Assembly: GCF_040954645.1 (NCBI RefSeq)
Contig: NC_092810.1
Span: 77,356,160 to 77,420,159, forward strand
DNA from: Diabrotica undecimpunctata
Lineage: Eukaryota; Arthropoda; Insecta; Coleoptera; Chrysomelidae
DNA length: 64,000 nt
Reading direction: 5' to 3'
This document shows, in pieces, positions 33,477 through 44,454 of this stretch. The notes under the pieces are model-generated. The model did no database searches. It saw only the letters and a list, made by a program, of their open reading frames with translations, and was not told the DNA's origin. Each line of letters begins with the position of its first letter. Position 1 is the first letter of the stretch. The position numbers and the translations under genes were made by a program.

Positions 33477-33682
33477 TGAATCACATCAAGTACATACATA
33501 GAGTAATAGAATTTCAAAGAAAACATAATCCGTTAAAGAAAGACATTAAATCATATGAGGATTTTAAACAAATTACAAGACAATTAGATAGCCTGCATAT
33601 TGACAACAAAAAGTGGAAACCGGAAGCAGTTGAGTTGAAATCTACAGCAGCAGCAGCAAGACACCTGGATTTACGCCTTTAG
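33477..33682 (+). pseudogene. small Polinton-end frame, possibly shifted into the next frame
   Basis: ATG 33477 opens a 68-codon hydrophilic frame. The R1-like element inserted at its first codons. Over a CAG-repeat run near 33645 a neighbouring frame takes over (KTPGFTPLENYVM) and leads straight into the membrane-protein frame at 33694. A slip in the CAG run may have split one protein of about 125 residues. No family is recognised. Confidence 0.4.
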
Positions 33683-33693
33683 AAAACTACGTC

Positions 33694-33864
33694 ATGGGTA
33701 CCAACAGCAACAACACCAGCGAGAATATGAAAAGTGAAATAGACAATGTCTTTGCAATGCAATGTGTAATATTAGCATCTGTATTTATCTTAATTTTAAA
33801 AATGATTTCTGAAATTGTAAAGAAAAAATTTGAATCTTCATGTAATATAAGACTCGATCAATAA
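33694..33864 (+). CDS. 56-residue single-pass membrane protein
   Basis: ATG 33694 to TAA 33862-33864. It has a polar Asn/Ser-rich start, then a hydrophobic span (CVILASVFILILKMI), then a basic tail (VKKKF). It is a small membrane protein near the end of the Polinton backbone. See the frame at 33477 for a possible longer N terminus. Function unknown. Confidence 0.45.
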   Translation: MGTNSNNTSENMKSEIDNVFAMQCVILASVFILILKMISEIVKKKFESSCNIRLDQ

Positions 33865-33924
33865 AGATGTTTTGAATAAAAACAAGCATTTAATCTCCAA
33901 TATATTTATTTATATATATAAAAA

Positions 33925-34416
33925 TTACAATGGTATTATGGTATACGTAAACCAGTGACGTAGACGATCCACAGTTTTTTCGGTGCATGAAAATAATCCA
34001 GTGGCATGGCATGTATTTGGAGTAGGACCAACGTTTCCAGAAGCACGAGGCGTACCATTAAATTTGCAAACATCAATAATAAGCGGAAAAACTCCAAAAA
34101 CATGGCGTTTCCGATCCAAATATTCTGCTTTTTGTTCCCCTCGAACGTAGATACAGTTAGCTGCATACAACAACTTGGTTTCTAGTATTTCATTTATTTT
34201 GGATAGTTCAACTTCTCCATCAGAGTACCGAATTCCAATCAGGTTTTTCTCTACGTATGATACAATCTTCTTGTCCTCGTTACTTAGCGCATTGAATGTT
34301 TTCGGTGGCAGAAATACGTAATGGCTTCGTTTCATTCCAATTTCAATGGTAAGTTCTTTAGGAACAAACCACCCGTCCACAACGAATCCCTGAATATCTA
34401 CGAATCCTACTCTCAT
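33925..34416 (-). CDS. conserved insect mobile-element protein, function unknown
   Basis: 163 codons from ATG 34416, intact. It starts with RVGFVDIQGFVVDGWFVPKE and continues with a FLPPKTF motif and a His/Cys-containing C terminus (CHATGLFSC). Proteins with an FVD-QGF start followed by a PKE motif are familiar from insect Polinton-like loci. An RNase H-like fold is possible given the early Asp but is not shown here. It sits just downstream of the major capsid gene on the same strand. Confidence 0.6.
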   Translation of the reverse strand: MRVGFVDIQGFVVDGWFVPKELTIEIGMKRSHYVFLPPKTFNALSNEDKKIVSYVEKNLIGIRYSDGEVELSKINEILETKLLYAANCIYVRGEQKAEYLDRKRHVFGVFPLIIDVCKFNGTPRASGNVGPTPNTCHATGLFSCTEKTVDRLRHWFTYTIIPL

Positions 34417-34588
34417 GATGACTGCTCGTGTACTACTGACACTTTATGCATCTAATTTAGACTTTTTACAATTTCGGTGAGAGGGAAGTACTCCATTATG
34501 CACGTGAATTATAATGCAGTAGACTTTGGTATTTCGGGAAAACCATTATTTGCTTCAATATCGAATTTTACGTCAACAGTGGATACTT

Positions 34589-35220
34589 TCATGCTTTCTT
34601 CTTGTTACGAACAATCGATGACGAACAATGCGTGATTCTTGAAAGCTGAGAAATCGAGCAGAGGACGCTTTTGTTGGGAATGTACGTATCTAGGATAGAA
34701 TTCAGTGTAATTGAAATAGGCCTCATTGTAGTCAGTTTTGCTAAAATCCAACTGCATTCTCTCGTTCGCCAATATTCTCCATTTAAAGATATTGTGATAC
34801 TTTGGATATCTACATTGTCAAATAAGCTGGGATCAGCTGAATTCTTGTCACGTTTGTTGGTTTGAAAGAAAACAATGACATAACGTGGTCTCTCAACTGA
34901 TGTGCTAGTTTTAACGGCCCAAACTTCATCTAGCTCCTTTGGTAATGGCAGGTAATTCATGTAATTTCCACTTTCTAAATGGAATAACTATAGGTTGGTC
35001 TTGTTGAATGGATTTCATAAGTTCCAATTTAATATCATCATTGGGAAATATGTGCTTGACTCTGAGCTCAATGTTAGTGATGTTAATCGTGACAGTTGTA
35101 GCATGGCCTGTTTTTTCTTTGACAATTATGCAATCGTTGTCGTTTCGAGCTCGAACTAGTCTTATTGTTTGACGACTACACGTAATCATTGGATAATCAT
35201 TGAAAATGTTGAATATATGC
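34589..35220 (-). pseudogene. Polinton major capsid protein, C-terminal half
   Basis: This is the second half of a double jelly-roll major capsid protein, in two frames: 35189-34926 (IRLVRARNDNDCIIVKEK, IPFRKWKLHELP) and 34960-34589 (VWAVKTSTSVERPRYVIVFF). The shift lies near 34940. The N-terminal half is at 41442-41923, separated by the BEL/Pao element at 35221-41436. The assignment rests on recognising these motifs from insect Polinton capsid genes. Confidence 0.7.
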
Positions 35221-35515
35221 TGTTGGATTATCTTATGGTAGATAATATTAATTAAAGGTGTGGACTGTAAATTATCTTTTGTGTGAGTAAATAGAATTAT
35301 TTATTAACTTTTTATACAAACTAATTATTATAACATGTGAATTTGTGAAAATACTAGAAAACGTGGCGTCTTCTTGGAAATTACTTGATTAATGTCAAAA
35401 TTGTCAATTGCCGACTTGATCCCGTCAGATTGTTTGACCTTGAACATAAAACGCACGGACATATGACAGGCTCTATGTTGCCGCACTAAACTAATTTTCT
35501 AAAAATGTCCTAACA
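35221..35515 (-). repeat. BEL/Pao LTR (3' LTR in element sense)
   Basis: 295 bp, starting TGTTGGATTATC and ending TCCTAACA on the plus strand. Confidence 0.95.
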
Positions 35516-35612
35516 TACTCCCGACGTTGAAGTATGCTTCAAAATATAGTAGGAAACAAGTAAATATCAAAGCAAAAAAAACTTAGTCCCGAGATAAAAC
35601 ACTGCGACACTA

Positions 35613-38600
35613 TTAATCTTCTATTGGCAGTGGAAACAAATGTCGTGTAGATCTGGTGATGAGTCCATTGGAAGTTTTGATTTCAGCTACTCGATTTTCT
35701 CCATCTTTACCAGGAAATAATTTAATTATTCTTCCCATAATCCATCTGCATGGAGGTAGATTGGTATCACGGATGATAACTAAGGATCCGGGTACAATGT
35801 TGTTGGTAGAACTGTGGTGCCATTTATAAGATTGGTGTAGCTGGCTGATATATTCTTTGGAAAAGCGGTTCCAAAATCTCTGATGCAGCTGTTGAACATG
35901 TTGGAATCTGCTTAGTCGATTCACTGGGATAGGTAAGAGATTTGGTTCAGGAATGGAGACTAAAGGACGTAATGTCAAAAAGTGGGAAGGAGTTATTGGT
36001 TCCAAGTCAGATGGATCTTCTGATTTGGCAAACAATGGTCTCGAATTTAAAATACATTCAATTTGGGTAAGCAAGGTGAGAAATTCCTCATATGTCAAAT
36101 TTATATTCTTAAGCGTTCTTTTCATATGAAACTTCATTTGTTTCACTGCTGATTCCCATAAACCCCCAAAATTTGGGCTATAAGGTGGGGAAAAATGCCA
36201 AATTATATTTTTTGTTAAAGCAAAATCATTAATTTTATTTTGGTTTTCATATAAAAAGGTTTTGATAGACCTCAACTCTTTATTAGCGGCTCTAAAGGTT
36301 GAACCATTATCAGAGTAAACATTGGTAGGAATTCCTCTTCGTGATAAAAATCTCTTAAAACATGCAAGAAAACATTCAGTTGTCATATCAGTGAGTAATT
36401 CCAAGTGCTTTTGTTACAAAACAAACATATACACAAACATAACATTTTAAAATTTTACTTCCACGACCTTTTTTTTCTTTCAGTGGAAATGGACCTGCAT
36501 AATCAAGTCCTACATTTTCAAAAGGATAGGCAGGAATAATGCGTTCATTGGGTAAAGGTCCCATTTTTACACAATTGTGAGGAGGTTTCACACGAAAACA
36601 TTTAACACATTGTCTTACAATTTGCTTTACTAATACCTTGCCAGAAATAGGCCAATATTGTTGTCTGATTAATGACAATAGAAGCTGTGGTCCAGGATGC
36701 AAATTACTGACATAGTAGTGTGTACAAATTAACTTGGTTAATACATGAAATTTCGGCAATAGGATTGGTGTTTTTACATTTTCTGGCAATGTTGAATGCA
36801 TAAGTCTACCACCTACTTTAATTAATCCTTTATCTAATATGGGAGACAAATGAAGCAATCTGGATTTTTTGCTCAATGGTTTATCATTTAACAAACATAA
36901 AATTTCATCATGAAAGGATTCTGCCTGCACAAGTTTGATCAATAGCAGAAATGAATCATTGGTTTCATGGACAGTTAAAAGTAAGCTTGGGGCTCTTGTT
37001 TTATTTTTAATATTTCTAATAAAACGCATTACATATGAAAAAACTCTTTTCGTTTTATGCAAATTGGAAAATCTGGTAATAAAATTAGTAATCCAGCTGT
37101 TCTGAACAGTGGAATGAAGTGATACATGAACAGAACGTTTAAGCTCTGGTAATTCAATTACTTCATCAGTTGAATCATTAGGCCACAAATCAGGATGTTG
37201 TCTTAAAAACTGCGGTCCCTGGAACCACAGTTGTGATTCAAGAAAGGATTCAGGAAAGATTCCACGACTAGCTATATCTGCGGCATTTTCCTTTGTATTG
37301 ACATAATGCCAACTATCACTACTGGTGAGTGATTGTATTTTTGTTACCCTGTTGGCAACAAATACTTGTAACTGGCTAGGTTCCAGTTTTAGCCAACTTA
37401 ATACAATTTTTGAGTCAGACCACATGTATATCGGCATATTTAGAATTGATAAAGATTTGGTGACCTTGTCAATTAATTGGGAACCTAACAAAGCTGCACA
37501 CAATTCAAGTTTAGGTATTGTTATTGATTTAATAGGAGCGACCTTTGTTTTTGAACACAGAATGTGAGAATGGTATTTGTTTTCTGGATCTATGCTGCAT
37601 ACATAAATACAACTTGCATAAGCATGCATTGAAGCATCACAAAAGCAATGGATGCTTGTAATTTTATGACTTGATCCAAGTACTGGTCTTGGAACGTGTA
37701 ATTTATTTAGACATGGTAGTTGATTATACAGTTTGGTCCAACTGTTATTTAATTCTGGAGGGATTATTTCATCCCATGGTTTTTGAAGTCGAAATAGAGT
37801 TTGAATTATTAGTTTAGCAATTAATATAACTGGACTTAGCAGACCTAAAGGATCATAAATTTTGGAAATGATAGATAATATTTGGCGTTTAGTAAATAAA
37901 TGATTGGAATTTTCATTAAGAGAAATTTTGAAGCAAAGAATATCTTGTTGACTCATCCATTGGATTCCAAGAGTTTTAAAACTATCAGAATCTCCTATGT
38001 TAATAACATTGGTGGAAATATCATTACAATTAATGTTAAGAATGGTTTCAGGATTATTGGAAATCCATTTTCTCAAAATAAATTTTCCAGACTCTAAAAT
38101 TTTAAAAATATCATTACATCTCATTTGTAACTCTTGTAAATTGTTTGATCCTGTCAACAGATCATCTACATAAAAGTCTTCTAATATGGATTTTGCAGCT
38201 AAAGGAAACTGAGATTCATGTTCAAAGGCTAACTGACGCATGCATCTCATTGCCAAGAATGGAGCTGATTTTTGGCCATAGGTTACAGTAGTTAATTGAT
38301 ACACATCAATATTATCTGTTGGATTGTCTCTCCAGACAATTTGTTGTAGTGGTCTATTCTCTTCATGTACAATTACTTGTCGATACATTTTTGACACGTC
38401 TGCAGACACCACATATGTGTACTGCCGAAATCTAATGAGGATGTCAAAAATATCATTTTGGATTTTTGGCCCTGTGTACTGTAGGTCATTAAGAGACCAT
38501 CCAGATGTAGTCGGACATGAACCATCATAAACTACTCTTAGTTTTGTGGTAAGACTGGTTTCTTTTAGTACTCCATGGTGGGGTAAAAAATATGATTTTC

Positions 38601-39336
38601 TAGAAGGATGTAAGCTAACAGTGGGGTTAACTTTAACCATATGTCCTAGTTCTTGATATTCCTTAATGAATTGTTTATACAAATCATTAAGTTCCCTATT
38701 TCTCGAAAATCTTTTTTCTAGTAACAAAAATCTGTTAATTGCTGTATCTAAGGATTCTCCTAATAATTCAGGTGAAAACTTAAATGGAAGCTGAACAATA
38801 AAGTGTCCATTTTCTGATCGAGTGGTAGTGGTTTCAAATATTTGCTCACAGCAAATATCATCTTTTGATGGTGGTATGGGATCTTGGATTGAATCAATTT
38901 CCCAAAATAGTTTTAACTGCTCATCTTCGGCTATAGTTCTAGTGAAATGACACACTGCATGAGTTGTCTCATAGGGGACAGCTCCGTTTACTATCCAACC
39001 CATTTTAGTGTTTTGTAAACTTGGCAAACCTTTTCCTAGATTGATTTTTCCATCACAAAGGAGGTCCCAAAATAGATGGGCACCAATAATAGCATCAATG
39101 CTACCAGATTCATTAAACAAAGGATCAGATAATTGAATATTGCATGGGATATTAAAGTTTTTAATATCAAAACTGGTTGAAGGAATTTGATTTGAAATAG
39201 CTGGCACAGCAAAAAATATGGATGAAATACTAAAATTATTAACTCTGGAACATATTGTAATTTGACATTTTTTGGTAATACTTGATACTGTTTGATTTAT
39301 ACCACTAATGGCTAGGTTAGTAGGAATCATGGACAT
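35613..39336 (-). pseudogene. BEL/Pao pol: protease remnant, RT, RNase H, integrase
   Basis: The first frame (39336-36388) carries the second part of the aspartic protease domain, the RT (VSADVSKMYRQVIV, and active site FYVDDLLTGSN, a BEL-type YVDD), RNase H (HCFCDASMHAYASCIYV, YMWSDSKIVLSWL), the integrase zinc motif (HYYVSNLHPG, CVKC) and the first integrase Asp (VGLDYAGPFP). It stops at 36388. The rest of the integrase is in the next frame (36404-35613) with VYSDNGSTFRA and FGGLWESAVKQ. The overlap shows a one-base insertion near 36400. Another one-base slip in an A run near 39350 separates gag from pol, although BEL elements normally have one continuous frame. Confidence 0.9.
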
Positions 39337-39338
39337 AT

Positions 39339-40820
39339 TTAATTTTTTACAAAAAAGTTTGTTTGAGCACCACTATCTAAAATTGCTCTACATGGAATTA
39401 ATTCATGATTATTGGATTTAACATTAAAAACCACTGTTGACAAAAGAACTTGGGTATGTTTAATATTCATTGTTTGTGCAGAAAACTGATGGGTTACCGT
39501 TGGTGGCAACTCAACACTTTGTACACAGTTAACTGATGATGAATCTAATGATGGAGAATTTAAAGCAGTGTCAGTTGAATGTTGCTGACTATTTTCAAAA
39601 TGTATTAATGAGTTATGTTTGGAATTACATTTTATACATGGTCTTAAAGTACATTCAGCAGCTTTATGTCCATGTCTCAAACAATTATGACACAACTTTA
39701 AATTATTGACTTTAGACAATCTATTTTTTGTATCTAATTTTAGCAATTCAATACATGAATATATTAAATGGTTACCTTTACACAAAACGCAAGACTTTCT
39801 TTCTGCAACATTAACTTGGAAAACTCTTTTTTGATATTCACCTCGACTATCACGGTTTGCATGTTTATAATTAAAACCAGAATTATTATTATAATTGTTA
39901 TTAGGTTTTTGACTACTTTTGTCTTGAATTTCTTCCAAAGTGTCCACTTTTACTTTTAGAAAATTAAAAAATTCAGTTAAAGTAGGAAGCTCTTCTTTAA
40001 TATGACATTCCTTCCACTCTCTATAACTTTGTTTATCTAATTTATTGGAAATAATATAAATCAATAAAAGGTCAGTTAAACTACTTTTTGTAATCTGTAA
40101 ACTGTCAATGGATGACATGCTATCTGAGACACTATCTAATAAATGCCTTAAATGTTTAGGTGATTCTTTTTGGATGGAATCTAAATTGAAAATGGCTTTA
40201 ATATGTTTATTGACTAATAATTTTTTATTATCATACCGCATACAGAGTGCATCCCATGCAGTCTGATAATAATTTCCTGAGAATTCAATTTTATCTACAA
40301 TACGTTTGGCATATCCATCCACAGATTGTCTCAAGAGCTGAAATTTATGAATATCTGGAAGTGTGGTATTTGAATGAACTACACTGGTAAATGTGGCTTT
40401 GAATTCCAACCACTGTTCAAAATCACCTTTAAAAACAGGTATTTTCATTTTTGGCATCAAGAGATGATTTAATGAGTCTACATGTGGTGTAGAACTAGGA
40501 GGCAATGTATTAATTACTGTATTAGTGTTAATGTAATCTTTTAAAAAACTAATTGCTTTAAAATACCTATTTTCAAAAGCATCTCTTTCATCAACTTGTT
40601 CTTGTAGTTTATCTTCACTGGTAGCAATCTCAATTTGTAGTTGGATCTGATCAAATTCAACTAACAAATTGCTACCAGAGTCATGTCTTAACTGAACTTC
40701 TGATATTTCAGGTTTGCTAGATGGTGTAGCATTTTTTAATATATTCACAAAGTTCTCTAAACTTGTTAGTTTGGCTTTATAAGAACCTCTGATTCTTATA
40801 TTGTTGGCTAAGCTACTCAT
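39339..40820 (-). CDS. BEL/Pao gag with zinc knuckles and protease start
   Basis: 493 codons from ATG 40820. The middle part (FKGDFEQWLEFKATFTSVVH) is the capsid-like DUF1759-type gag region of BEL elements. Zinc motifs follow: CVLCKGNHLIYSC, CHNCLRHGHKAAEC and CIKCNSKHNSLIH. The last codons already contain the protease active site (AILDSGAQTNFF), so the stop at 39339 cuts the protease. This supports a one-base deletion rather than a natural gene end. Confidence 0.85.
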   Translation of the reverse strand: MSSLANNIRIRGSYKAKLTSLENFVNILKNATPSSKPEISEVQLRHDSGSNLLVEFDQIQLQIEIATSEDKLQEQVDERDAFENRYFKAISFLKDYINTNTVINTLPPSSTPHVDSLNHLLMPKMKIPVFKGDFEQWLEFKATFTSVVHSNTTLPDIHKFQLLRQSVDGYAKRIVDKIEFSGNYYQTAWDALCMRYDNKKLLVNKHIKAIFNLDSIQKESPKHLRHLLDSVSDSMSSIDSLQITKSSLTDLLLIYIISNKLDKQSYREWKECHIKEELPTLTEFFNFLKVKVDTLEEIQDKSSQKPNNNYNNNSGFNYKHANRDSRGEYQKRVFQVNVAERKSCVLCKGNHLIYSCIELLKLDTKNRLSKVNNLKLCHNCLRHGHKAAECTLRPCIKCNSKHNSLIHFENSQQHSTDTALNSPSLDSSSVNCVQSVELPPTVTHQFSAQTMNIKHTQVLLSTVVFNVKSNNHELIPCRAILDSGAQTNFFVKN

Positions 40821-41119
40821 TTTTAAGATTTATGGCAATCTTTCAAAAACAACACTTAAGAATAATAATAAGAAATACCTTGCTAGAATACTAATACTAG
40901 CTGATTGATAATCTATGGCGTTATACAATCAAAATATGGAAAAATCTGTTTATGGTAATTTAAATTCAAATACACTGTTTGATCAAATCTTAAAGATAAT
41001 AGAAATGGAACAAACTCACATGTACTGATGGATTTGGATCCTCTAAATGGTAAATGGAACTGTCTTCGACCTCTGAACAGCCTCTAGTTACAACTATGGA
41101 TTCTATTTTACTCACACTA

Positions 41120-41136
41120 TCCGGCTCGAAGGACCA
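41120..41136 (-). other. BEL/Pao primer binding site, tRNA-Tyr
   Basis: The plus strand reads TCCGGCTCGAAGGACCA, which is a tRNA-Tyr 3' end including CCA, so the element RNA is complementary to it. It lies five bases from the 5' LTR. Confidence 0.8.
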
Positions 41137-41141
41137 AAATA

Positions 41142-41436
41142 TGTTGGATTATCTTATGGTAGATAATATTAATTAAAGGTGTGGACTGTAAATTATCTTT
41201 TGTGTGAGTAAATAGAATTATTTATTAACTTTTTATACAAACTAATTATTATAACATGTGAATTTGTGAAAATACTAGGAAACGTGGCGTCTTCTTGGAA
41301 ATTACTTGATTAATGTCAAAATTGTCAATTGCCGACTTGATCCCGTCAGATTGTTTGACCTTGAACATAAAACGCACGGACATATGACAGGCTCTATGTT
41401 GCCGCACTAAACTAATTTTCTAAAAATGTCCTAACA
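41142..41436 (-). repeat. BEL/Pao LTR (5' LTR in element sense)
   Basis: 295 bp copy of 35221-35515 with a single difference, at 41279. Confidence 0.95.
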
Positions 41437-41441
41437 TATGC

Positions 41442-41923
41442 TTAAGAGGTATCTGTATGTTGAATGAATTATCTGCAGCATGTAGAATGGGATTCTTAGG
41501 GTAATTCCAGCCTGCCATAACTATATAATTGGAATCTTCTTGAGTGTAACATGTCATGGCACGTACATCACTTACGATACCAGGATCCCGCACTGTTTCC
41601 ATCTCCCTTGCGCTTTCGTTGTACGTACACGAATCGAAAAGAAAAGCACCCACATTATTTGCTATTTTGACGTCGCCAGTTCCGTTTATTGCGAGCGATC
41701 CTTTAATGCATAACAAGGTTTGGCTCATTGCAAAGAACGAGTCGACTTGATTGATGCTAAATCCTACAATATCATTGCAGTTGAATGATTTAATGAATGG
41801 TGCATATGTTCGATATTCAGCCTTTCGAATCGACTAATCAAATATCGGCTTACGATAAATGTCAAATATTGGAGGCATTATGGTGTTGTTTGAACGTGCT
41901 CGTTTTCCATACATTGTAGTCAT
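41442..41923 (-). pseudogene. Polinton major capsid protein, N-terminal half
   Basis: ATG 41923 begins MTTMYGKRARSNN, an early TAG interrupts about 29 codons in, and the same frame goes on through FFAMSQTLLCIKGSL, MAGWNYPKNP and the break at 41441. Beyond the BEL/Pao element the protein continues at 35220. Double jelly-roll capsid proteins form the shell of Polinton-type viruses. With one stop, one frameshift and a 6.2 kb insertion it cannot be made. Confidence 0.7.
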
Positions 41924-42038
41924 TTTTTCAGTTTAAAACCAAGCGTTTGTAAAAACAATTTGTTTGCGAACGTAAGATGTTGCCGCTTAGACGGTTGCTC
42001 AACTAATGGCGTTCTTTGAGCAATAGATTGTCCTATTA

Positions 42039-42500
42039 TTAGTTCAATCTGCTTTTCGATCTAAGTTCCAACACCAATGTGCTATCTTCTCCTCTAAAGT
42101 TCACAGGTCGTCCTTCTTGATCGACAGCCAACACAGCGATATTGGTAATTTCACGCTGTGGTACAACAGGTAAATACAACAAATTGTGTGGAGTTTCGTC
42201 AATTGCGTATCCAGGATTTGATTGTATGACAAATTCGTAGATCGTGTGAGCAGGTCTCTTACCATCAAAGGCTCTGGTACTAATGTTGCATTCAAAGCGT
42301 TTGCTAGATACTTTAATAATCCTAACAGGAAGATCTGAAGAATGTGTCTGTCCAGGAGTTAGTAGTGCAGGAGAAAACCCCAAGATCGTACCAAGACTAT
42401 CATGCTGCTTAAATGAAATTCTATATTTGCTGAAAATTTGACACTGCAACGTATTGTGGTTGGGTTTTAGACTAAATATCGTTTTCGGTTTAACCGCATT
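42039..42500 (-). pseudogene. Polinton minor capsid (penton) protein, C-terminal part
   Basis: A single jelly-roll type minor capsid gene. This half contains LGTILGFSPALLTPGQTHSS and VDQEGRPVNFRGEDSTLVLE and stops at 42039. The N-terminal part lies at 43838-44095 beyond the RTE insertion. The frame on both sides of the insertion is compatible, so the insertion is the only lesion I see. Confidence 0.7.
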
Positions 42501-43825
42501 CTTCTTGTAGTTCCTTCTCCTATCGGAGGTTGGCTATCATCACAGCTATCTGTACCTTATTGGCGGCTGCTCTAAAAAGTTCTACTGAGCTGCAACTATA
42601 CCACTCTCTTAGGTTTCTCAGCCAGGAAATTCTTCGTCTTCCTATGGATCTTTTACCCTTGATTTTACCTTGCATTATGAACCTTAATATCTCATATTTC
42701 GCACCTCTGGTAATGTGGCCTAAATATTCCAGCTTTCTTGTTTTGATTTGCTTTATGACCTCGCAATCCTTTTGTAGCCTTCTTAACACTTCTGTGTTTG
42801 TAACTCGTTGGGTCCATGGTATTTTTAAAATCCTTCTAGCACCACATCTCAAATGATTCCAACTTCTTCTTTATATTCTCAACTTTTAGTGTCCAGCTTT
42901 CCATTCCATACAACAAAGTCGAGAACACGTAGCATCTTAAGGCTCTTATCCTCAGATCCAGAGGAAGGTCTCGATTGACAAACATTGTTTTCATTTTTAT
43001 AAATGCTTGTCTTGCAATTTCAATGCGTGTCCTTATTTCTCTACCTTGGTCATTGTTTTTATTTACCCAGGTTCCCAGATATTTGTAGTTATTCACTCTT
43101 TCTACTTGTTTTCCCTCGATATCTAGCCTTCCTACTGTATGTTGCTTAGAAATAATCATGAACTTGGTTTTCTTAACGTTCATTTGTAGTCCATATTTGA
43201 TACTGACTTGATGTAATTTATTTACTAAGCGTTGCAATGCTTCTAGACTGTCTGCAAAAATAACGGTGTCGTCTGGGAATCTTATGTTGTTTAAGATTTT
43301 TCCGTTCATTGATATACCCTGTTGTTCCTCTGATATTGCTTCCTTGAAAATAGCTTCGCTGTACAGATTGAATAACAATGGGGACAGCACGCAACCCTGT
43401 CTAACACCTCTTTTGATTTCTATTGTTTCTGTTTCGACATTTTCGATTCTAACCTTTGCTTTTTGATTCCAGTACAGATTGACAATAACCCGTATATCTC
43501 GACTATCCACATCCTTTTCTTAACAGTTTTAGGAGTTTCTGATGTCGTACTCTATCAAAAGCCTTTTGATAATCTATAAAGCAGACATAGAGATCCTGGT
43601 TCATATCTAGTCGTCTTTGCGCGAGAACGTTAAAAGCGAACAGAGCCTCTCTCGTTCCTAGTCCTCCTCTGAATCCAAACTGGGTGTCATCTATATCTTC
43701 TTCAATTTTTTTGTATAGTCTTCCATGTATTATTTTGAGAAATATCTTAAGTGTGTGGCTTATTAAGGAAATTGTTCTGTACTGGGAGCATTCTGTCGCA
43801 TGTACTGACTTTGGTAACCGACTTT
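42501..43825 (-). mobile_element. RTE-like non-LTR retrotransposon, 5' truncated
   Basis: TTTAACCGCATT at 42489-42500 is repeated at 43826-43837, a 12 bp target duplication. The minus-strand frame (43510-42520, with more RT sequence upstream to about 43800 in another frame) encodes KRGVRQGCVLSPLLFNLYSE, the active site RFPDDTVIFADS and the tail LEYLGHITRGAKYEILR, as in RTE-clade RTs. The first residues of the FADD box read FPDD, an altered site. The 3' end is the left end, close to CTTCTTGTAG, with no long poly(A). A frameshift lies near 43515. Confidence 0.85.
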
Positions 43826-43837
43826 TTTAACCGCATT

Positions 43838-44095
43838 GTCAGCACCCAATTTCTTTTGTATGTATTCCTCAATATCCACAATTTCATAACATCCATCGGG
43901 AAAATCAAAATGTTGCAATCGGTTATTGCCATCGTAGTAATAAAACTTGCAATTTTCAATGTTTGGTATACTGTTGTAAGAATGGAAAAATCGAAGAGCT
44001 ATTTTATAATCTTTTTTCGGATCCAATACGATCGGTGTGGGAGTTTGAAACGAGAATATGTAATTGGTGCTATTTACTCTCAACAACTGCGACAT
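43838..44095 (-). pseudogene. Polinton minor capsid (penton) protein, N-terminal part
   Basis: ATG 44095 starts MSQLLRVNSTNYIFSFQTPT, then ALRFFHSYNSIPNIENCKFY and YEIVDIEEYIQKKLG, and breaks at the RTE insertion (43837). The rest is at 42039-42500. Confidence 0.7.
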
Positions 44096-44121
44096 GATGA
44101 CTGATTCAAGTCAATAGAGTA

Positions 44122-44454
44122 CTAGGTATATGTTGAAAAAACAACAACAACAATTTTTATTTGTTCTAAAGCTAGTCTACAAAAATGACATGATGCTTGA
44201 AAATCAGGTGGTCCATCCCAGTGGGTCCTCAAATCGGGTGTGTTGTAATGTACGAAGCAAGGAAGTAGTATCTGCAGGTTAAATTCTCCTCGATATTCTC
44301 CAGGCAATTTATGCCGTATTTTTAACAATTCTGAAGGTCGTACAGTTCGTATAATATTATGTAGCGGTATTAATTTTAGTTCTTCTTCACTGAATTCTTA
44401 AAAACATTTTTTGAGAAACATATGAGCCATAAGCAGTTCCATGCCTTTATCCAT
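44122..44454 (-). pseudogene. small Polinton protein overlapping the protease end, one stop
   Basis: The ATG at 44454 overlaps the last codons of the protease gene. About 18 codons later a TAA (44398-44400) interrupts, and the same frame continues with FSEEELKLIPLHNII, RHKLPGEYRGEF and a CHFC pair, to a stop at 44122. No family is recognised. The overlap and conserved-looking sequence suggest a real gene in the intact element. Confidence 0.4.

Larger units (their letters stand above)
19691..33486 (+). mobile_element. R1-like non-LTR retrotransposon, near full length, decayed and twice nested
   Basis: The element runs from about 19705 to a 12-base poly(A) at 33463-33474. AATATGAATCACAT at 19691-19704 recurs at 33473-33486 right after the poly(A), giving a target duplication of about 14 bp (the first As are ambiguous). 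ORF1 has three CCHC-type motifs; ORF2 has endonuclease, RT and a C-terminal Cys/His motif, as in the R1/LOA group. The target is not rDNA: the duplicated bases lie at the start of a frame in the Polinton backbone. A CR1/Jockey-like element (21067-29436) interrupts ORF1. Confidence 0.85.
35221..41436 (-). mobile_element. BEL/Pao LTR retrotransposon inserted in the capsid gene
   Basis: 6216 bp with 295 bp LTRs at 35221-35515 and 41142-41436 that differ at one base (A 35358 versus G 41279). TATGC flanks both sides (35216-35220 and 41437-41441). Genes read on the minus strand: gag 40820-39339, pol 39336-36388 and 36404-35613. The primer site at 41120-41136 equals a tRNA-Tyr 3' end. The near-identical LTRs show a recent insertion, much younger than the Polinton, yet two single-base shifts already break pol. 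Confidence 0.95.

Noticed and set aside
32319..33682. Overlapping frames of 60-145 codons in the R1-like 3' region
   Set aside because: Most are shadows of ORF2 or lie in the 3' UTR and cross the poly(A). Only the 33477 frame begins outside the element.
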